Origin: Rutpela maculata
Lineage: Eukaryota; Arthropoda; Insecta; Coleoptera; Cerambycidae
NCBI GenBank assembly: GCA_936432065.2
Contig: OW386285.2
Span: 180,970,890 to 181,034,889, forward strand
Length of the DNA stretch: 64,000 nt
Direction: 5' to 3'
Each line of letters begins with the position of its first letter. Positions within the stretch are counted from its first letter, which is position 1. Shown piece by piece: positions 11,038-22,792 of the stretch. The notes under the pieces are model-generated. The model was not told the origin of the DNA, did no database searches, and saw only the letters and a list, made by a program, of their open reading frames with translations. A program made the translations under genes and the position numbers.

Positions 11038-11790
11038 TTGAACAAAGAAAACTCTGAGGCAAGAGCAATTGCGCGATGTAGAAATCGGACCCATGTTGAG
11101 AGCAAAAGAAGAGGGAACGCGTCCAGCATGGAAGGATGTTTCCAACAAAGAAGTGGGGCTGAAGGCTTTATGGTCACAATGGGATTCACTTACAGTCGTA
11201 GACGGGCTTTTAAGGAGAGCATGGGAAAGCCCAGATGGGAAGCAGGTTGCCATGCGTCTAGTGATTCCCAGGTGTCGTGTACCAGAAGTACTCCAGGAAG
11301 CACATAATGAAACATCCAGCAGACACTTCGGCATAAACAAGACATTGAGTAGAGCACGGGAACAGTTCTATTGGGTTAATAGTCGCCAGGATGTGGAGGC
11401 CTGGTGTCACAAGTGTAAAAATTGTGCTGCCCGTGGAGAACCATTTTCGATGAGCAACTACAGAAATGGAAGTCGAGAACAGCCAAAGAATGATCGAGAG
11501 CAGATGAACAGAACTAGTAACCGCTTGAAGGCTCGTTATGATCAGAATGCCAGTACAGGGGGATTCAAGGGGGGGATCTGGTTTGGCTGTACAACCCACA
11601 GCGGAAGGAATGGAGATCCCCGAAACTTCAACCTCCTTGGGATGGACCGTATACTGTTATTACCCGAATTAAGGATGTCGTCTATCGGATTCAACGAAAC
11701 AAAAAGTCCAAGATGAAGATCGTACACTTGGATAGACTGGCGAAGTATGTGAAAGAGGCTGAATTGCCTGACTGGGACGTTCAGGCTTAA
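11038..11790 (+). pseudogene. Integrase remnants of the LTR element
   Basis: The zinc-binding HHCC region is present (LQEAHNETSSRHFGINKTL, then WCHKCKNCAARGE) at about 11290-11430. The DDE core is deleted. The sequence then jumps to the region before the C-terminal domain (EQMNRTSNRLKARYDQNAS, about 11500-11560). After one frame shift, a C-terminal stretch ending in HLDRLAKYVKE and a stop follow at 11788-11790. Loss of RT, RNase H and the integrase core makes the copy non-autonomous. Confidence 0.75.
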
Positions 11791-11801
11791 GGAGGGGGCA
11801 G
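11789..11801 (+). promoter_or_regulatory. Polypurine tract
   Basis: AAGGAGGGGGCAG directly precedes the TG of the 3' LTR, the position used to prime plus-strand DNA synthesis in LTR retrotransposons. Confidence 0.75.
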
Positions 11802-12256
11802 TGTAATATGTTGCAATCCCTTAAAATTTAAGGTTATGTTGGTTACTAAAAAGTAGGCAGACTTCAACAGATCGAATGTCTGAATGTAGTGTATTTGCAC
11901 CTACTCGAGAAACCTACCAGAAGTTAGTTCTGGTGACATCTGGAATTATCTAGAGAATAGTGGCGTCATCACAGAAAAATCGAGATCTGTCATTTTTAGG
12001 TATAAAAGACCGACCGCATTCTCAGCGAGTAGTTCAGAAAGTTCAGAAAGTATAGAAAGTGAGGTTAAGAGTTCAAAGAGAAACAAAGTGATAAACATTG
12101 TGATTTTTAGTCAGTAAAGTGTATTTAAATTAATAATAGTATTGTGAAGTATCCAGTAAATATTTAATAAAGTGTGTTAGTGGACATCTCTTGTTATAAT
12201 TTTTGGAACCCACGGATTTTGCGAGGGTGGTTTCCTAAGGGTGGAAACACGTGACA
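11802..12256 (+). repeat. 3' LTR
   Basis: 455 bp, same length as the 5' LTR with three visible differences. It contains TATAAAA at 12001-12007 and AATAAA at 12166-12171. It is followed by ATATAT, matching the sequence before the 5' LTR. Confidence 0.9.
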
Positions 12257-12920
12257 ATATATTTTATGGGTACATTGATTCTTATTCATTTCATATTTGT
12301 AATATTGTGGGTTATATTATTCGTATTTTTTATTGTATTGAAAATAACTGGGGAAGTAATAATTAAACGGTTTAACATTAAATTATATTTTGAAAAAATT
12401 TAAAAATAGGAAATATCAAATAATTTGGAAACTAATGGTTTTACAAAAAAAAGGTATTTTGCAAAATTATACATCATTTGGTACACGTTATATGTTTCAA
12501 TGTTGCAGCTATCGAAAAATAATTTTGCACTTCAGCGCCATCTTTGTACAGCCATATGAAAAATTGCGAATTACTGTCAGTTATCCATTGTATCTGATGA
12601 TCAACTTTTAGCAAATTTGATTTCCTTGCTAGTTGCCAAATGTTCGACCGGGGATTTTTTTTATTTATCTCGAAAACCACTGGATTTAATGGAAAAGTAT
12701 GTACTACAAAAAGTAGAATATATTTTGAATTAGAAATATTTCCCAAATTCAAAATAAAAATTTCGTCGTTGAATAAATATTAGCAGTCGGCAACGCCCGA
12801 TTGCAACTTTTATTCATTTTATAATAAAATTTAAATAAAACATAGTTTATATGGCCTAATCTAACAAAAATTATCATGTTTACAAGAAAAGGTGTACACA
12901 CATACACACACGTTTTACAT
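12257..12920. other. Non-coding interval
   Basis: AT-rich DNA. The short open frames on both strands show no family signature, and I support no gene here. Confidence 0.3.
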
Positions 12921-13473
12921 TTAGTCCAGTCAACTGAGTGCTAAAATGACCAAAATCTCTAACTTGAGTGCTAATGAATGAATTTTGATGAAAATTTGTG
13001 CAATGTGTGTGTAGTGACGTTAATAAAAAATTGAAAAAAAGATTGGAGTAGGAAATGATCGGAAGGAAACACACGAGTTCCGTAACTTTTAGACTTAGGT
13101 CAAAAATGAAACAGAAAACAATGTATTTATATTTTTTAGCCCAAAATAAGATGTCTTTACTCTTGTGAAGTTTGTCGAAAAATGCACATTTTTTGAGATA
13201 ACTCAAAAAATATGCATTCTTCGAAAAAATCTACGCGAGTAAAAACATCTTACTTTGGGCCAAAAAAGGTAAATACATTGTTTTTTTTAATTTTTGACCT
13301 AATTCCACAAGTTACGGAAACCGTAATAAAAGGCAGGGGTTTTCTACCCCTTCCCATCATTTCCTACTCTAATCGTTTTTTAAACTCTTTTATTAACATC
13401 ATTACAAACAGATTGCACAAGGTTTCATCAAAATCCATTCACTAGCACTGAAGTTAGAGGTTGACTGGACTAA
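12921..13473. mobile_element. Palindromic mariner-like MITE
   Basis: The element starts TTAGTCCAGTCAAC and ends with its exact reverse complement GTTGACTGGACTAA. The two halves are imperfect reverse complements along their whole length, with the centre near 13195-13205. If TA is taken as the duplicated target, the terminal repeats are GTCCAGTCAAC, compatible with Tc1/mariner-type MITEs. There is no conserved ORF. Confidence 0.65.
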
Positions 13474-14273
13474 TTAATTATTACTGATCCAACTGTAGAT
13501 CAAATTATGACGGATTCAGAAATTTTATTTTTATTGGTTCCTTTAAAATTGGCACAGATGGAGGTACAGGTTATATTTCTGATACATTTCATGATTTAAG
13601 GAAACACTCGCGATAAAGGTATTCGCTACTTTTAATGCTTATTGCGGAGTGTGATGTATGTTAGTAGTATAACTCAATATTAACGTAAAGCTAGACACTA
13701 GACATGTGTTAAGATTCGTCACAATTAATGTATAGCAAGAAGTGAGTTAAGGTTGGTCACAATGATTGTATGCAAATTGTGGAGCAAAAGCAATAAAATA
13801 TTTGATGGTTGAAAAAAGCTACAGAAAAATTGAGGAGAGACCACTTTCCAGTGATGAGTAAACTGCGGAGAAGACATAATATTTATTTAAGACACACAAC
13901 CGCGTTCATTCGTAATGAATTGGAAATGATCCATTTCGCGATGTAACGTTCTAAGGACAATATAACACTTACCCTAACCTAACCACCAAACTACCGCAAT
14001 ACTCAATTGACATAAAAGAAAACACTTAATTTGTAGAATTTAGAAACGACCCACCCACAATATCATAGTAATTAAGTAATTAGTTATGTAAAATAATGCC
14101 TACCTATCTACTGTAGACCCTTTTTCTACCTGTGTTAGATTCTCCGCAATTTACCTGTCATATCTGTTAGTTTCATCCATCCGCAGTTTACCTATTAAGA
14201 AAAGATTACATCCGCAATATACCTTTTACGGTCACAATAGTATAAAGCAAGGAGTGTGTTAAGAATCGTCACA
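13474..14273. other. Non-coding interval with a repeated motif
   Basis: No gene. A motif of about 40 bp containing TTAAG, a variable core and CGTCACA occurs near 13700-13765 and again near 14230-14275. This suggests a small degenerate repeat family, but boundaries cannot be set. Confidence 0.3.
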
Positions 14274-15629
14274 CCCAGCAAACACACAAGCATCGGCCGA
14301 AATGCGGTTTAATGATGGAAATGATGGGGAATCGGTGGTATCAAATGCCAATTAAGTAACAACGTTTTTCTAACGGTGGCAAGAAGTCACGTTTATGGTA
14401 AACGTTGGCCCGAAATTGGCACTTGAACGGCAGATTGGCATCGAAATCAAACGTCTAGAATTAATCGCATATTTATTGGGATTTGAAGCGCATTATTTGA
14501 TGTAATTGGCTAGTCCATGTTCTGTGGGTATGGGAAAGATCAAACACGATCCCAGTAAACATAGCAAATCCGGCAAAGTGCCGGGCCAATGCCGGGCAAC
14601 TGTTGCTATTGATGAGACATCAATACAACGACAAAGTTCGTGGACAAGGCGTTATTGGCTATTTTTTCGAGTTTTGAAGTTTTACTTGTTTATTTATTGA
14701 ATAGTCTTTATTATCATGAAGAGGTAAGTAATTGATGGCTTTATAAAATATATGTTATGTTCAGTTTATGGATAAATTATAATTGTGCCATGATTTGCTT
14801 TAAGGTTATGTTTACAATTTTTCGATTAATTTAATAATAAGTATTTCAATTTTATATTTCATTTTCAAAACGAAATTAGGTATGATTTTCTATTTATTTT
14901 TATTTTAAGGTCTGTCAATTACACTTTCGGAAAGATAAAATTGAAATTGAAGCAAGCGTGTGTACACAGGAAGGGAACAGACTCACGGCTCCATTACGTC
15001 ACCCCCGTTTGATAGAAGGTTTGCTATACGAATTAATACTTAACTTCTTTTTAGTTAATTTTCTTTCTATCATGTGCGGTACCTAGTCAGTTTTCAAATT
15101 GTGTTCAGTATATGTCGAAGCCAAATAATATCCATCGGGAATATATATCCTACAGATGGTCTTGATTATACTGTTTTTTTAGGTTTGGCAGGTTATATCT
15201 ATACGTTGATAGTGGTGATTGATTTGTTGGAATTTTCAGCAGACAGATGAGATAGTTTTTCAAATTAAAAAGAAAACTGAAGTCAACATACATCTATTTT
15301 TATTATGGACAAGTGAGTATATATATTACATAACATTAGAATTACTTGCTGTAGCTTTCCCACATTTGATTAATAATTTTTATTATGTTTACAAAACACA
15401 CGTGAAACATTTTCAAACATTACTCTTTTATCATGCCATTGAAAATTAATGACCATTACCCTATATTTTTTTGAGATGTTGGTTACCAAAATTCCAGAAT
15501 GAGGGTATAATATGCACGAATATACAAGTAGGTACTTTAATTTAGACCCTCCAAGTGTTGTTTTCGAGGTGTTTTTTTTATTTCGGATTTTACAATGGCC
15601 GGATCTACACTTGTGTATTGTATATTAAA

Positions 15630-15720
15630 TTAAATTCTTTATTACCCATTATGTGATACATTATATGCACATTTGGTAAGTCAAAACTAATACAAAATTA
15701 GTAAATGTGGGTAACATATT
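15630..15720 (-). other. Possible 3' end of a small retroposon
   Basis: On the minus strand an AATAAAG word is followed by an AATTTAATTT tail, which resembles the end of a truncated non-LTR element. There is no coding sequence to support it. Confidence 0.2.
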
Positions 15721-16539
15721 ATAAGTATAGGTCATATAAATTGTAAATATTATAAAAAGGTACAACACGGACAGTACGAATGTATGTATAAGGTACAAAA
15801 TATATTAAAATCACAATATGCATATTAAACAATTCCTAATTGTCTGAAATTTTGTTGCATAACATTAAAACAAATATTCAGAATCGTACTGCTTTGAACC
15901 TGTAATATAGACTACCTATTAGGTTTAAATGAACATGTTCACGTTTTTTTAAATTTTAATGATTTAAGTCCTGGAGAATAAAAATGTGGTTTGTTTTCTA
16001 TCAGGTCAAAAAATAAATAAATCCGGAAATATTATATAAGAAAACTTGTTTCAGCTGTAATACGAGGAAATCCAATGGGAAATAGGAACTACCATAACAG
16101 GTTTGGTACGATCTTTTGCTAATCGAGAAGAGGAAGAAGATAATTAAAAGCAAAGGAGAACAGAAATAAGACCTGGAGAAGGAATATGAAATGTATTTTA
16201 TTATGTTCAGAGAACTGCGTTTTGATGATTTTGAATGTTAACGTATTGAATAAATTTTAATTTTTTCTTAGTAATTTGGACTAATGGACTCAGTTCTTAA
16301 GAAATAATGTGTCAAGATTTCATAGGAATGTACTGGTTTTCATTTTTTTAGAAGGGGCAAATTTAAAAACCACGTTATATTTATTTAATCAAAATTTCAT
16401 TTAGACGTTCCCAAATATGTCAGTTGACAATTCTAATCAAGCAGTATGTGTTATGTGATGTATGTGGTTATTAACGTACATGGGTTATGTAAAAGAAGTT
16501 TTGAATATAAATATGCATATGGTGGTAACTTAATTTTTA

Positions 16540-17100
16540 AACTAGCAAAAAAATTTTAAACAGAAAAATTCTATCTTGAAGGTAATGGGTCGTTACTTAT
16601 GGCCTAATTAAGTTGCAGGTGTCTCACATCGTTATGTTCAAATTTTGGGAGCATAGACTTAATTGTAAGATTAAAAAACAAAAGTGGTAGTGCGATTTTT
16701 ATTCGTTTCGAAGTTACAGGCCTATTCAATTTATAAATGAACAGTAAATACATTAAAAAAAACTTAGTCGTGGAAATAAATGACAAAAAACGAACCATTT
16801 GACCACGGATGACAGATGCTTTTTTTGTATTTACTGGTCAAAAATTTTATAGTCCTATAACTTCCATGTCTCGAAAACATTGCTATGATGAAAAATAAAA
16901 ATTTTAAAAATGAGTACATAAGGTTTTAATGTCGTCCTCTGTATGTGCACTATTATTAACTTGTTATTTTTAGTTGCATTGGTTGATTCACAAGTATTGT
17001 AGATTGGTTTGCAGATTATAATGTTGAAAACAAAAAATTTAAATGTAGCATATTTCTTTTGCATGGGTCACCCTCTATGTTTTCAGATATTTCCAAAAAA
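16540..17100. other. AT-rich non-coding stretch
   Basis: Nothing coding is supported. A GGGTCACCCTC phrase near 17065 resembles ends of insect mariner-derived repeats, but no partner end was found. Confidence 0.2.
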
Positions 17101-17326
17101 AATTGTTTTAAATACTGAACAAAAAGAGTATAATAATCCGAACAATAGAAACATTATGACAGTTTTTTAAATATAGAAATATAATTTTCAGTGTGTCAAA
17201 ATGAACACCTTATTTTTGTTCCGATTTTAATCTTCCGAAATATTTGAAAATATACGAGGCATTTCATTTTAAATATTAGTTAATTTCTAACTTTAGCTGA
17301 TTTGTGTTATGTATAAATATACATAC

Positions 17327-17346
17327 GTGTGTGTGTGTGTGTGTGT
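17327..17346. repeat. (GT)n microsatellite
   Basis: A perfect GT run of about 9-10 units, preceded by ATACATAC. Confidence 0.9.
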
Positions 17347-17535
17347 CTCTGTCTATGGAGGATCTAGTCTCTCGACTCTAATAGGCTTCTAGAGGAGCCA
17401 TGGTTGCTTGAACAACATTTCGACAGAATCATTAGTCATCTTTAGGTTCTCGCTGGTAGCTGCTTACTACGGACCATCGTTACATGAACTGAGAATTTCT
17501 GAACTAAGTCAGTTCAAATAAAGAGAAACCTCAGT

Positions 17536-17981
17536 ACAGTAAACAGCTAAATGTCTTTGGTCACGCAATTGATGTACATTGGCATTACATCGGTCTATAC
17601 TTAAATAACTGAATCGTCCAGATTACTTTTGAAAGTCAAACCTGCATTGCACCATGCACTATCTAGGAAGCTCCTATATGGCTGTTTACCCCTGGAGCAG
17701 GGGACATGGTTGCTTAAACAACGTTTTTACATATGCCATCTTTAGGTTCTTACTGATATATCAGTGAGAACCTAAAGATGGCATATGTAATTCTGTCGAA
17801 ACATTGTTTAAGCAACCATGTCCCCTGCTCCAGGGATAAACTGCTATAGGAGCTTCCTAGGTGGTCCATGGTGCAATGCAGGTCTGACTTTCAAAAGTAA
17901 TCTGGACGATTCAGTTATTTAAGCATAGACCGATCTAATGCCAATGTACATCATTTGTGTGACCAACGACATTTCACTGTA
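17536..17981. repeat. Near-perfect 446-bp hairpin
   Basis: The two arms (about 17536-17757 and 17760-17981) are reverse complements with few mismatches. They meet at the palindrome ACTGATATATCAGT (17752-17765) with almost no loop. The right arm carries a few extra bases (CGACAGAA near 17793) absent from the left. A third partial copy of the arm lies just upstream (about 17386-17460) and has the CGACAGAA version. There is no ORF. It is either a foldback MITE or an inverted duplication; transcribed RNA would be long double-stranded RNA. Confidence 0.8.
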
Positions 17982-18452
17982 GGCGAACCTTATTTAAACA
18001 TTATGTGATAGTACGTAAGTCCAGCATTGGTAGTCAATCGTTACTTCTTCGAAAAATACAGAACAACGGCATCTTGCCTGAAGAGGATAATTAAGTTTGA
18101 TGGGTTTAAGTCGGAATTTAACGTCGGGCAGCTTAAGTCGTAAAAACAGCGGCCGCCGACGCATTTTGATTCTGGAGATGCATTGGAAGCCAGCATTGTA
18201 CCAACGTTTCGTTTTCCGGCAAGGGGTTATTCCCCCGACAGCGACCCAATGTAAATGTGTTTGTTGGGCAATTAATGGAAATTAACGGAGTGTGTTTAAT
18301 ATATCGAATCCGTAACAATTACGTTACTTAGCAGGGCATAAAATATGTATTAAGTTAGAGTCAAAAGTTTTCATTGTAGGATATAAATATTAGAGAAAAC
18401 AGTAATAATATGTTTAACATATATCTGAACCTTACTATTTTTTTCACGTAGT

Positions 18453-21073
18453 GATGGAAGCCAAGTTCCGGTCGGCGAGGCAACACGCCTCCCGTATCCC
18501 ATAAGTGATGGACTAAATGGCGGCAAATAAGCCTTTCACGCCTAAAGTGCGGAGAGTAGCTGCCAACTTAAAACGCGTCCATCACACACTCAATGGGACA
18601 GTGCTGCAAACCACCAAACAGCACTGTCTCGACAGGATACGGATGCTAGTGTCTTGTAAGAAGTCACTAGTGAGGCGGACGTGGAGGCTGGCGGAAAATC
18701 AATTCTTCCGCAAAAACCCCTCGCGCCTTTTAGAACCGCCTCAGCGTGTTGCTGAGAATCTGCCGACTGAAGGTTAGGTGGAAACTTCTGGAAAACGTTG
18801 TACGAACAGAAGCTTCCACTCAACAGAGACTCTCCAGCTCTGGCACACTTTGAAACCTTTTGTCAAAGGTTTCAGCAACCACACGAGGTGTGCCAACCAA
18901 TAACCCCAGAAGAGGTTTGAAGAGCTCTTGAGAGCTCTAAGAACTTTGCTGCTTCAGGTCCCGATGGGATAAATAACTTTTGGTGGAAAAAGGTATCCGG
19001 TACCAACCACCATTCATGGCTGAATGCAGAGCAGAAAATTCCTTCTTGAGTTATCGAGGGGCGAACAGTGCTGATCCCGAAGAAGGGAGATTTGTCTAAC
19101 CCAAAGAACTACCGGCCGATAACCTGCTTAATCGCATGCGCAAGGTGTTTACACACATTTTGTACTTCCGGGTGCTCTATCCAGTTGAACCGGTTTACGG
19201 GCGGATATATGAGCAACGAGGGTTAAAGAGAGGTGTTGGTGGCTGCAAGGAGAACCTGCTGATTGACAGATGTGTCATGCAGGACTCCGTGCAGTATAAT
19301 CGTAACCTCTCCATGGACTTGATCGACTACCGCAAGGCATTTGACATGGCATCTCTTCAGCTTACTTTATACTTGCTTCAATGTCTTGCGGTGTCCGGTC
19401 CCGTAGTGAGAAGGGGAGTATTTCAGAGAGACCTCCCTCAGCCCCCTTCTGTTTTGCATCTCACTACTGCCACTATCCGTTTCGCTCCGGAAAATCCGTG
19501 GCTACAACTGCGGTACCCCCGGTGAGAGGAGGCATAAGGTAAGCCATCTGTTTTATATGGATGACCTTAAACTTTATGTCTCCGGAGAAAGGGACCGACG
19601 CTAGTCTCTCAGGGTGGTACAGGAGTACACGCAGGCTGTCGATATGCAGTTCGGGTTAGACAAATGTGCACTGGTCCATCTCAAGAGAGGACGATGCGGG
19701 AACTATGGAGAGGACGCGCAGCTCGTAGACGGAAGCATCTTACATCATCTAGATGCCAAAGAGTCGTACACTTACCTAGGGTGTCAAGCAACGCTCCACT
19801 CAAGAAGTGAGTGTAGTGAAAAACGCTCTCCGCGGCGAGTATCAGTACCGACTCCGACAGATCTGGTCTTCAGAACTGTCGGGGAAGAACAAGGTGTCTG
19901 CTACCAACATGCTTGCTGTTCCGATCCTGCTTTACTCCTTTGGAGTAGTGAAATAGAGTCGAGAGGAGTTGCGTCAACTCGATGTAGGAACCGCAAGAAG
20001 ATGCATCTCAATAGGAGTTTGCATCCTAAATCCCTCGTTCCACGGTTATACCTCCCGCGACATCGGGGAGACCGTGGACTCTTGAGTTTGGAGAGTCTCC
20101 ATAAAGGATCGTTCTGGATGGAGCCTGTAAGGTCGTCAGGAGTTCGAATCCCCTCTTCTGCACGGTCCGGGACCATGAAAATGCAGAGGTAGGTGCTTTT
20201 TGTTTAAGGCAGCACAAAGAGCAGTCGATGAACTTGATCTCTCCTTCGACATCGAGCGGGTAAATCGCGACTCTGTCACCGAGTTGGAACCTGCTTGGCG
20301 AAAAGTCCAAACTGAAGCTGCAAAAAACAACATCTATCTGCATCTTTACATGGATAAGCCAATGAATAGAGTTTTATATAAAAATATAGAAAACTTTGGC
20401 TTATCCGATAGGCTGACCTTTGCCTTCTTAAGGTCAGCCGGGCTGAAGTCTGAGACCAAGGGATTCACAACGGCTTGCCGGGATGGTGTATTCAACATCC
20501 TTGTCTATTGTAGTAGTGTCGTGTGTATAGATGGAGGGCCTGCCGCAGAGCGCCAGAGACTCTAATGCACTTGCTGTCGGCTTGCCCGACATATGCAGTC
20601 TCGGCCTATATCCAAAAGCACGACGGAGCATTACGAATATTTTATTGCCATTTAAGGCACTTGTATGGGATAGACAATACACCATTGCCGCCTTACGCTC
20701 CGGAGGAAATTGAGTCCGTTGTGTGAAATGAAAAGTGCTTAATTTATTGGAACTACTCGTTTATCACCGTCAGGCAAATACAAGCCAACACGCCTGACGT
20801 AGCCCTCCACGATCACCAACTCAAGACAATGTATGCCGTATAGTTCTCGGCTCCCGCGGAGAATAACATTGTTTTAAAGGAGGAGGAAAAACGGACAAAA
20901 TATCGAGATTTGCTCTTCGAACCCCGCAGACTATATCCAGACCATACTTTAAGTTGGTCATAGGAGCCGTCGTTGGAACGAGACACACAGTGCTTTCGGA
21001 ACTGAAGATCATACCGGCATGCCGAAACTCGGCAGAGATCTCTGCCGGCAGATTGCAGAAGGCCGTCATCCTC
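18453..21073 (+). pseudogene. R4/Dong-like polyprotein, heavily mutated
   Basis: The pieces, in order, match the minus-strand intact ORFs: AANLKRVHHTLNGTVL near 18560; an NYRPITCL-type RT block near 19110 that ends ITCLIACA instead of ITCLNACY; SMDLIDYRKAFDM at 19310; FYMDDLKLY near 19550; DKCALVHLKRGRCG at 19660; LTFAFLRSAGLKSET at 20410; and endonuclease remnants near 20780-21060. The CCHC finger and endonuclease are spread over different frames. At least six frame breaks occur. The reading is interrupted at 21073 by the nested element and resumes at 22263. Confidence 0.8.
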
Positions 21074-22248
21074 AAATCAAATCAAATCAAAGATATTTAT
21101 TAACGTTTACAGACATGAATGCGCCTCAGCTGGGTCCAGTCTAGAGCCGATCACCCCACCGCGGCATGCAACGTCGCGGTAGGTAGGTGATCGGCTGTAA
21201 CAACAGATGAAATTGGGGCGTTAGGGCTCCTGTTTAACATATATAAAAAACTTAAACCTAACAATTTCGTTGAACAATAATCCGGGAAGATATTAAAATA
21301 CTTAGAAATAGCTAGAACTACGAAGAAATAATTGCATTTTTAACACACGCGCGCACTAAGTTTATGAAGAAAATCTTGTTGTCTATACGGGAAAAACTTA
21401 GTGAAAAAACCCATTCGAGAGTCACGGATTTATCTAGTGGTCTACCTGCCTCTGGAAAGATGGGGTGAGGGGAGATTATAATTTTAAAAGTTGGGATTTA
21501 CTAGCAGTTATTGGTCTAAAGGGAATTTGGAAGAAGAACAAAAAGGGGACAAAAGAACAAAAATTGACAGAAATACTAACAATGAAACTATTGGGGGAAT
21601 AGAGGGGGTACAAGTAAAAGGTGGTGAAAATAAAAGGTGGTGAAAATAAAAGGTGGTGAAAGGAAATTGTGGTATAGGAAAGATGTGGCTGGTATGGTAA
21701 TGGGTGTTTCAGGTTGAAAAGTATGGCATTATGCTGTCTGATTCGTGTGATGTCTCGGGTTAGCGGAGGTGTACCTACCGGAGTCTGAAATGAGGCGCAT
21801 AAATTTATGTTCTAAGTTTCCGCATTGTCGTGGCCGGGATGCTGCACCATACCGGCGCCGCGTATGTGATGGCCGGTCTGATCACCATCGTATACAATAA
21901 TATTTTATTAGTCCTGTTTGGTCCGCTACCCCGCGCCAGGAGCGGATTCAGACTCCTGGACATGGAGTAGACCTTACGTACAGTCTCGTTTATGTGCGTG
22001 TTGAACGTCAGTCTCCTGTCCAAGTTGACCCCCAGATACTTCACGCACCGTTTGATTGGAATTTCTCTACCCCCGATCGAAAATGGCGTTAAAATCCGAT
22101 TTTCGGTAAATCGGCGCATGAAGAGTGTGGGCTCCGACTTCTCGGCGTTGATCCGAATCTTCCACTTGTCGTAATACGCCGTGGCACGGGCCACTTGCGC
22201 CTTGAGTAGCATGTTCGCCGCTTGTGCGTTGTGCGAATGCACGTACAT
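21074..22248 (-). mobile_element. 5'-truncated Jockey-like element nested in the old copy
   Basis: The insertion is flanked by the 14-bp direct repeat AGGCCGTCATCCTC at 21060-21073 and 22249-22262. On the minus strand it carries an RT fragment (21805-22248), a roughly 700-bp 3' UTR with GC-rich palindromic parts, and a tail of TTTGA repeats next to AATAAATATC. Short TTTGA tails of this sort occur on several insect Jockey-type elements. It must be younger than the R4-like copy it interrupts. Confidence 0.85.
21805..22248 (-). pseudogene. Jockey-like reverse transcriptase fragment
   Basis: 147 codons of the RT thumb region. They read WKIRINAEKSEPTLF, then VKYLGVNLDRRLTFNTHI and LLYTMVIRPAITYAAPVW, which is typical of Jockey/CR1/I-type elements. 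The catalytic core and the APE endonuclease lie upstream and were never copied (5' truncation). The frame reaches a stop at 21805 after RKLRT, slightly short of the usual end. Confidence 0.8.
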
Positions 22249-22430
22249 AGGCCGTCATCCTCGGTTCGTTACGTCTACTCAGGCCACACGGAGTAGTCAC
22301 TTACCCCACGGAGTGGAGAGTGGCTGTCGGTACTGCCAGCTTCTCTCTGTGAGTGTAGGAGTCACAGAGAAGGGTGAAGTTTTTAATAAAAAATAATTAT
22401 AATACTAATAATATTAATAATAAAGAAAAT

Positions 22431-22443
22431 TATTATTATTATG
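22431..22443. repeat. ATT tract at a tail-to-tail junction
   Basis: A short (ATT)n run directly after the AAT-containing tail of the plus-strand copy. The orientation of the microsatellite flips here, matching the change in element orientation. Confidence 0.6.
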
Positions 22444-22757
22444 TTTTGTTGTTTCTCGCTTAGTGCGGTATTATCGGTATTCATCGGCCGAGGCAAGATG
22501 AAAACGAACTATTGTAGGCTCAAAAATTTGCGCACAGTGTGACACGTATTAAGGACAACCGATTTCTGCATATCACTAACTAAGAAAGGGGGAAGGTCCA
22601 GGGTGACTAAGTTTCTGACGAGGGATCGAGGTACAATGCCGGTAGTGGATATTATTATTGGGAGGATGACAACACTATCTTGCCCCCATTGCTGCCTGAT
22701 CTCATAAGCTAAGTCAGCATACTTCGCTAACTTGTTTTGTGCAGTTTCCTAGATGTT
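22444..22757 (-). mobile_element. C-type R4-like 3' fragment (lineage 1)
   Basis: About 310 bp. The minus strand reads KLAKYADLAYEIRQQWGQD, then VVILPIIISTTGIV and MQKSVVLNTCHTVRKFL. This is the C-terminal end of a restriction-like-endonuclease non-LTR protein. It is clearly different from families A and B and from the copies at 30136 and 55957. Both sides are ATT tracts, so it is a 5'-truncated insertion at the same microsatellite target. Confidence 0.7.
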
Positions 22758-22792
22758 ATTTTAATTATTATTATTATTATTATTATTATTAT

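Larger units (their letters stand above)
8175..12256 (+). mobile_element. Young, internally deleted Gypsy-type LTR retrotransposon
   Basis: A complete LTR-to-LTR insertion of about 4.1 kb. Two 455-bp LTRs (TG...CA) flank a primer-binding site, gag, protease, scraps of integrase and a polypurine tract. AT-repeat sequence (ATATAT) directly abuts both ends, compatible with a 4-6 bp target duplication. By eye the LTRs differ at three positions, so insertion was recent. Yet reverse transcriptase, RNase H and the integrase core are missing and gag has stops. It is therefore a deletion derivative that was probably mobilised by a related intact element. Confidence 0.85.
14274..18271. other. Possible 4-kb element bounded by CCCAGCAAACACA-like ends
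   Basis: The left side has ACCCAGCAAACACA (from about 14274). The right side has TGTGTTTGTTGGGC (to about 18271). They are reverse complements with two mismatches. Both ends are followed inward by GC-richer sequence (CATCGGCCG and GCGGCCGCC). No convincing target duplication and no transposase ORF were found between them. The interval also contains a hairpin and a GT tract. The pairing may be coincidental or join two unrelated MITEs. Confidence 0.25.
18451..22430 (+). mobile_element. Old plus-strand R4/Dong-like element, 5'-truncated
   Basis: The only plus-strand copy of the family that fills the rest of the window. It begins abruptly inside the ORF (MEAKFRSARQHASR, 18453) and ends with a 3' UTR (22263-22380) and an A-rich, AAT-containing tail (about 22380-22430). 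A Jockey-like element is nested at 21074-22248. Its tail meets the first minus-strand element tail to tail. Many shifts and stops show it is the oldest family A copy here. Confidence 0.85.
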
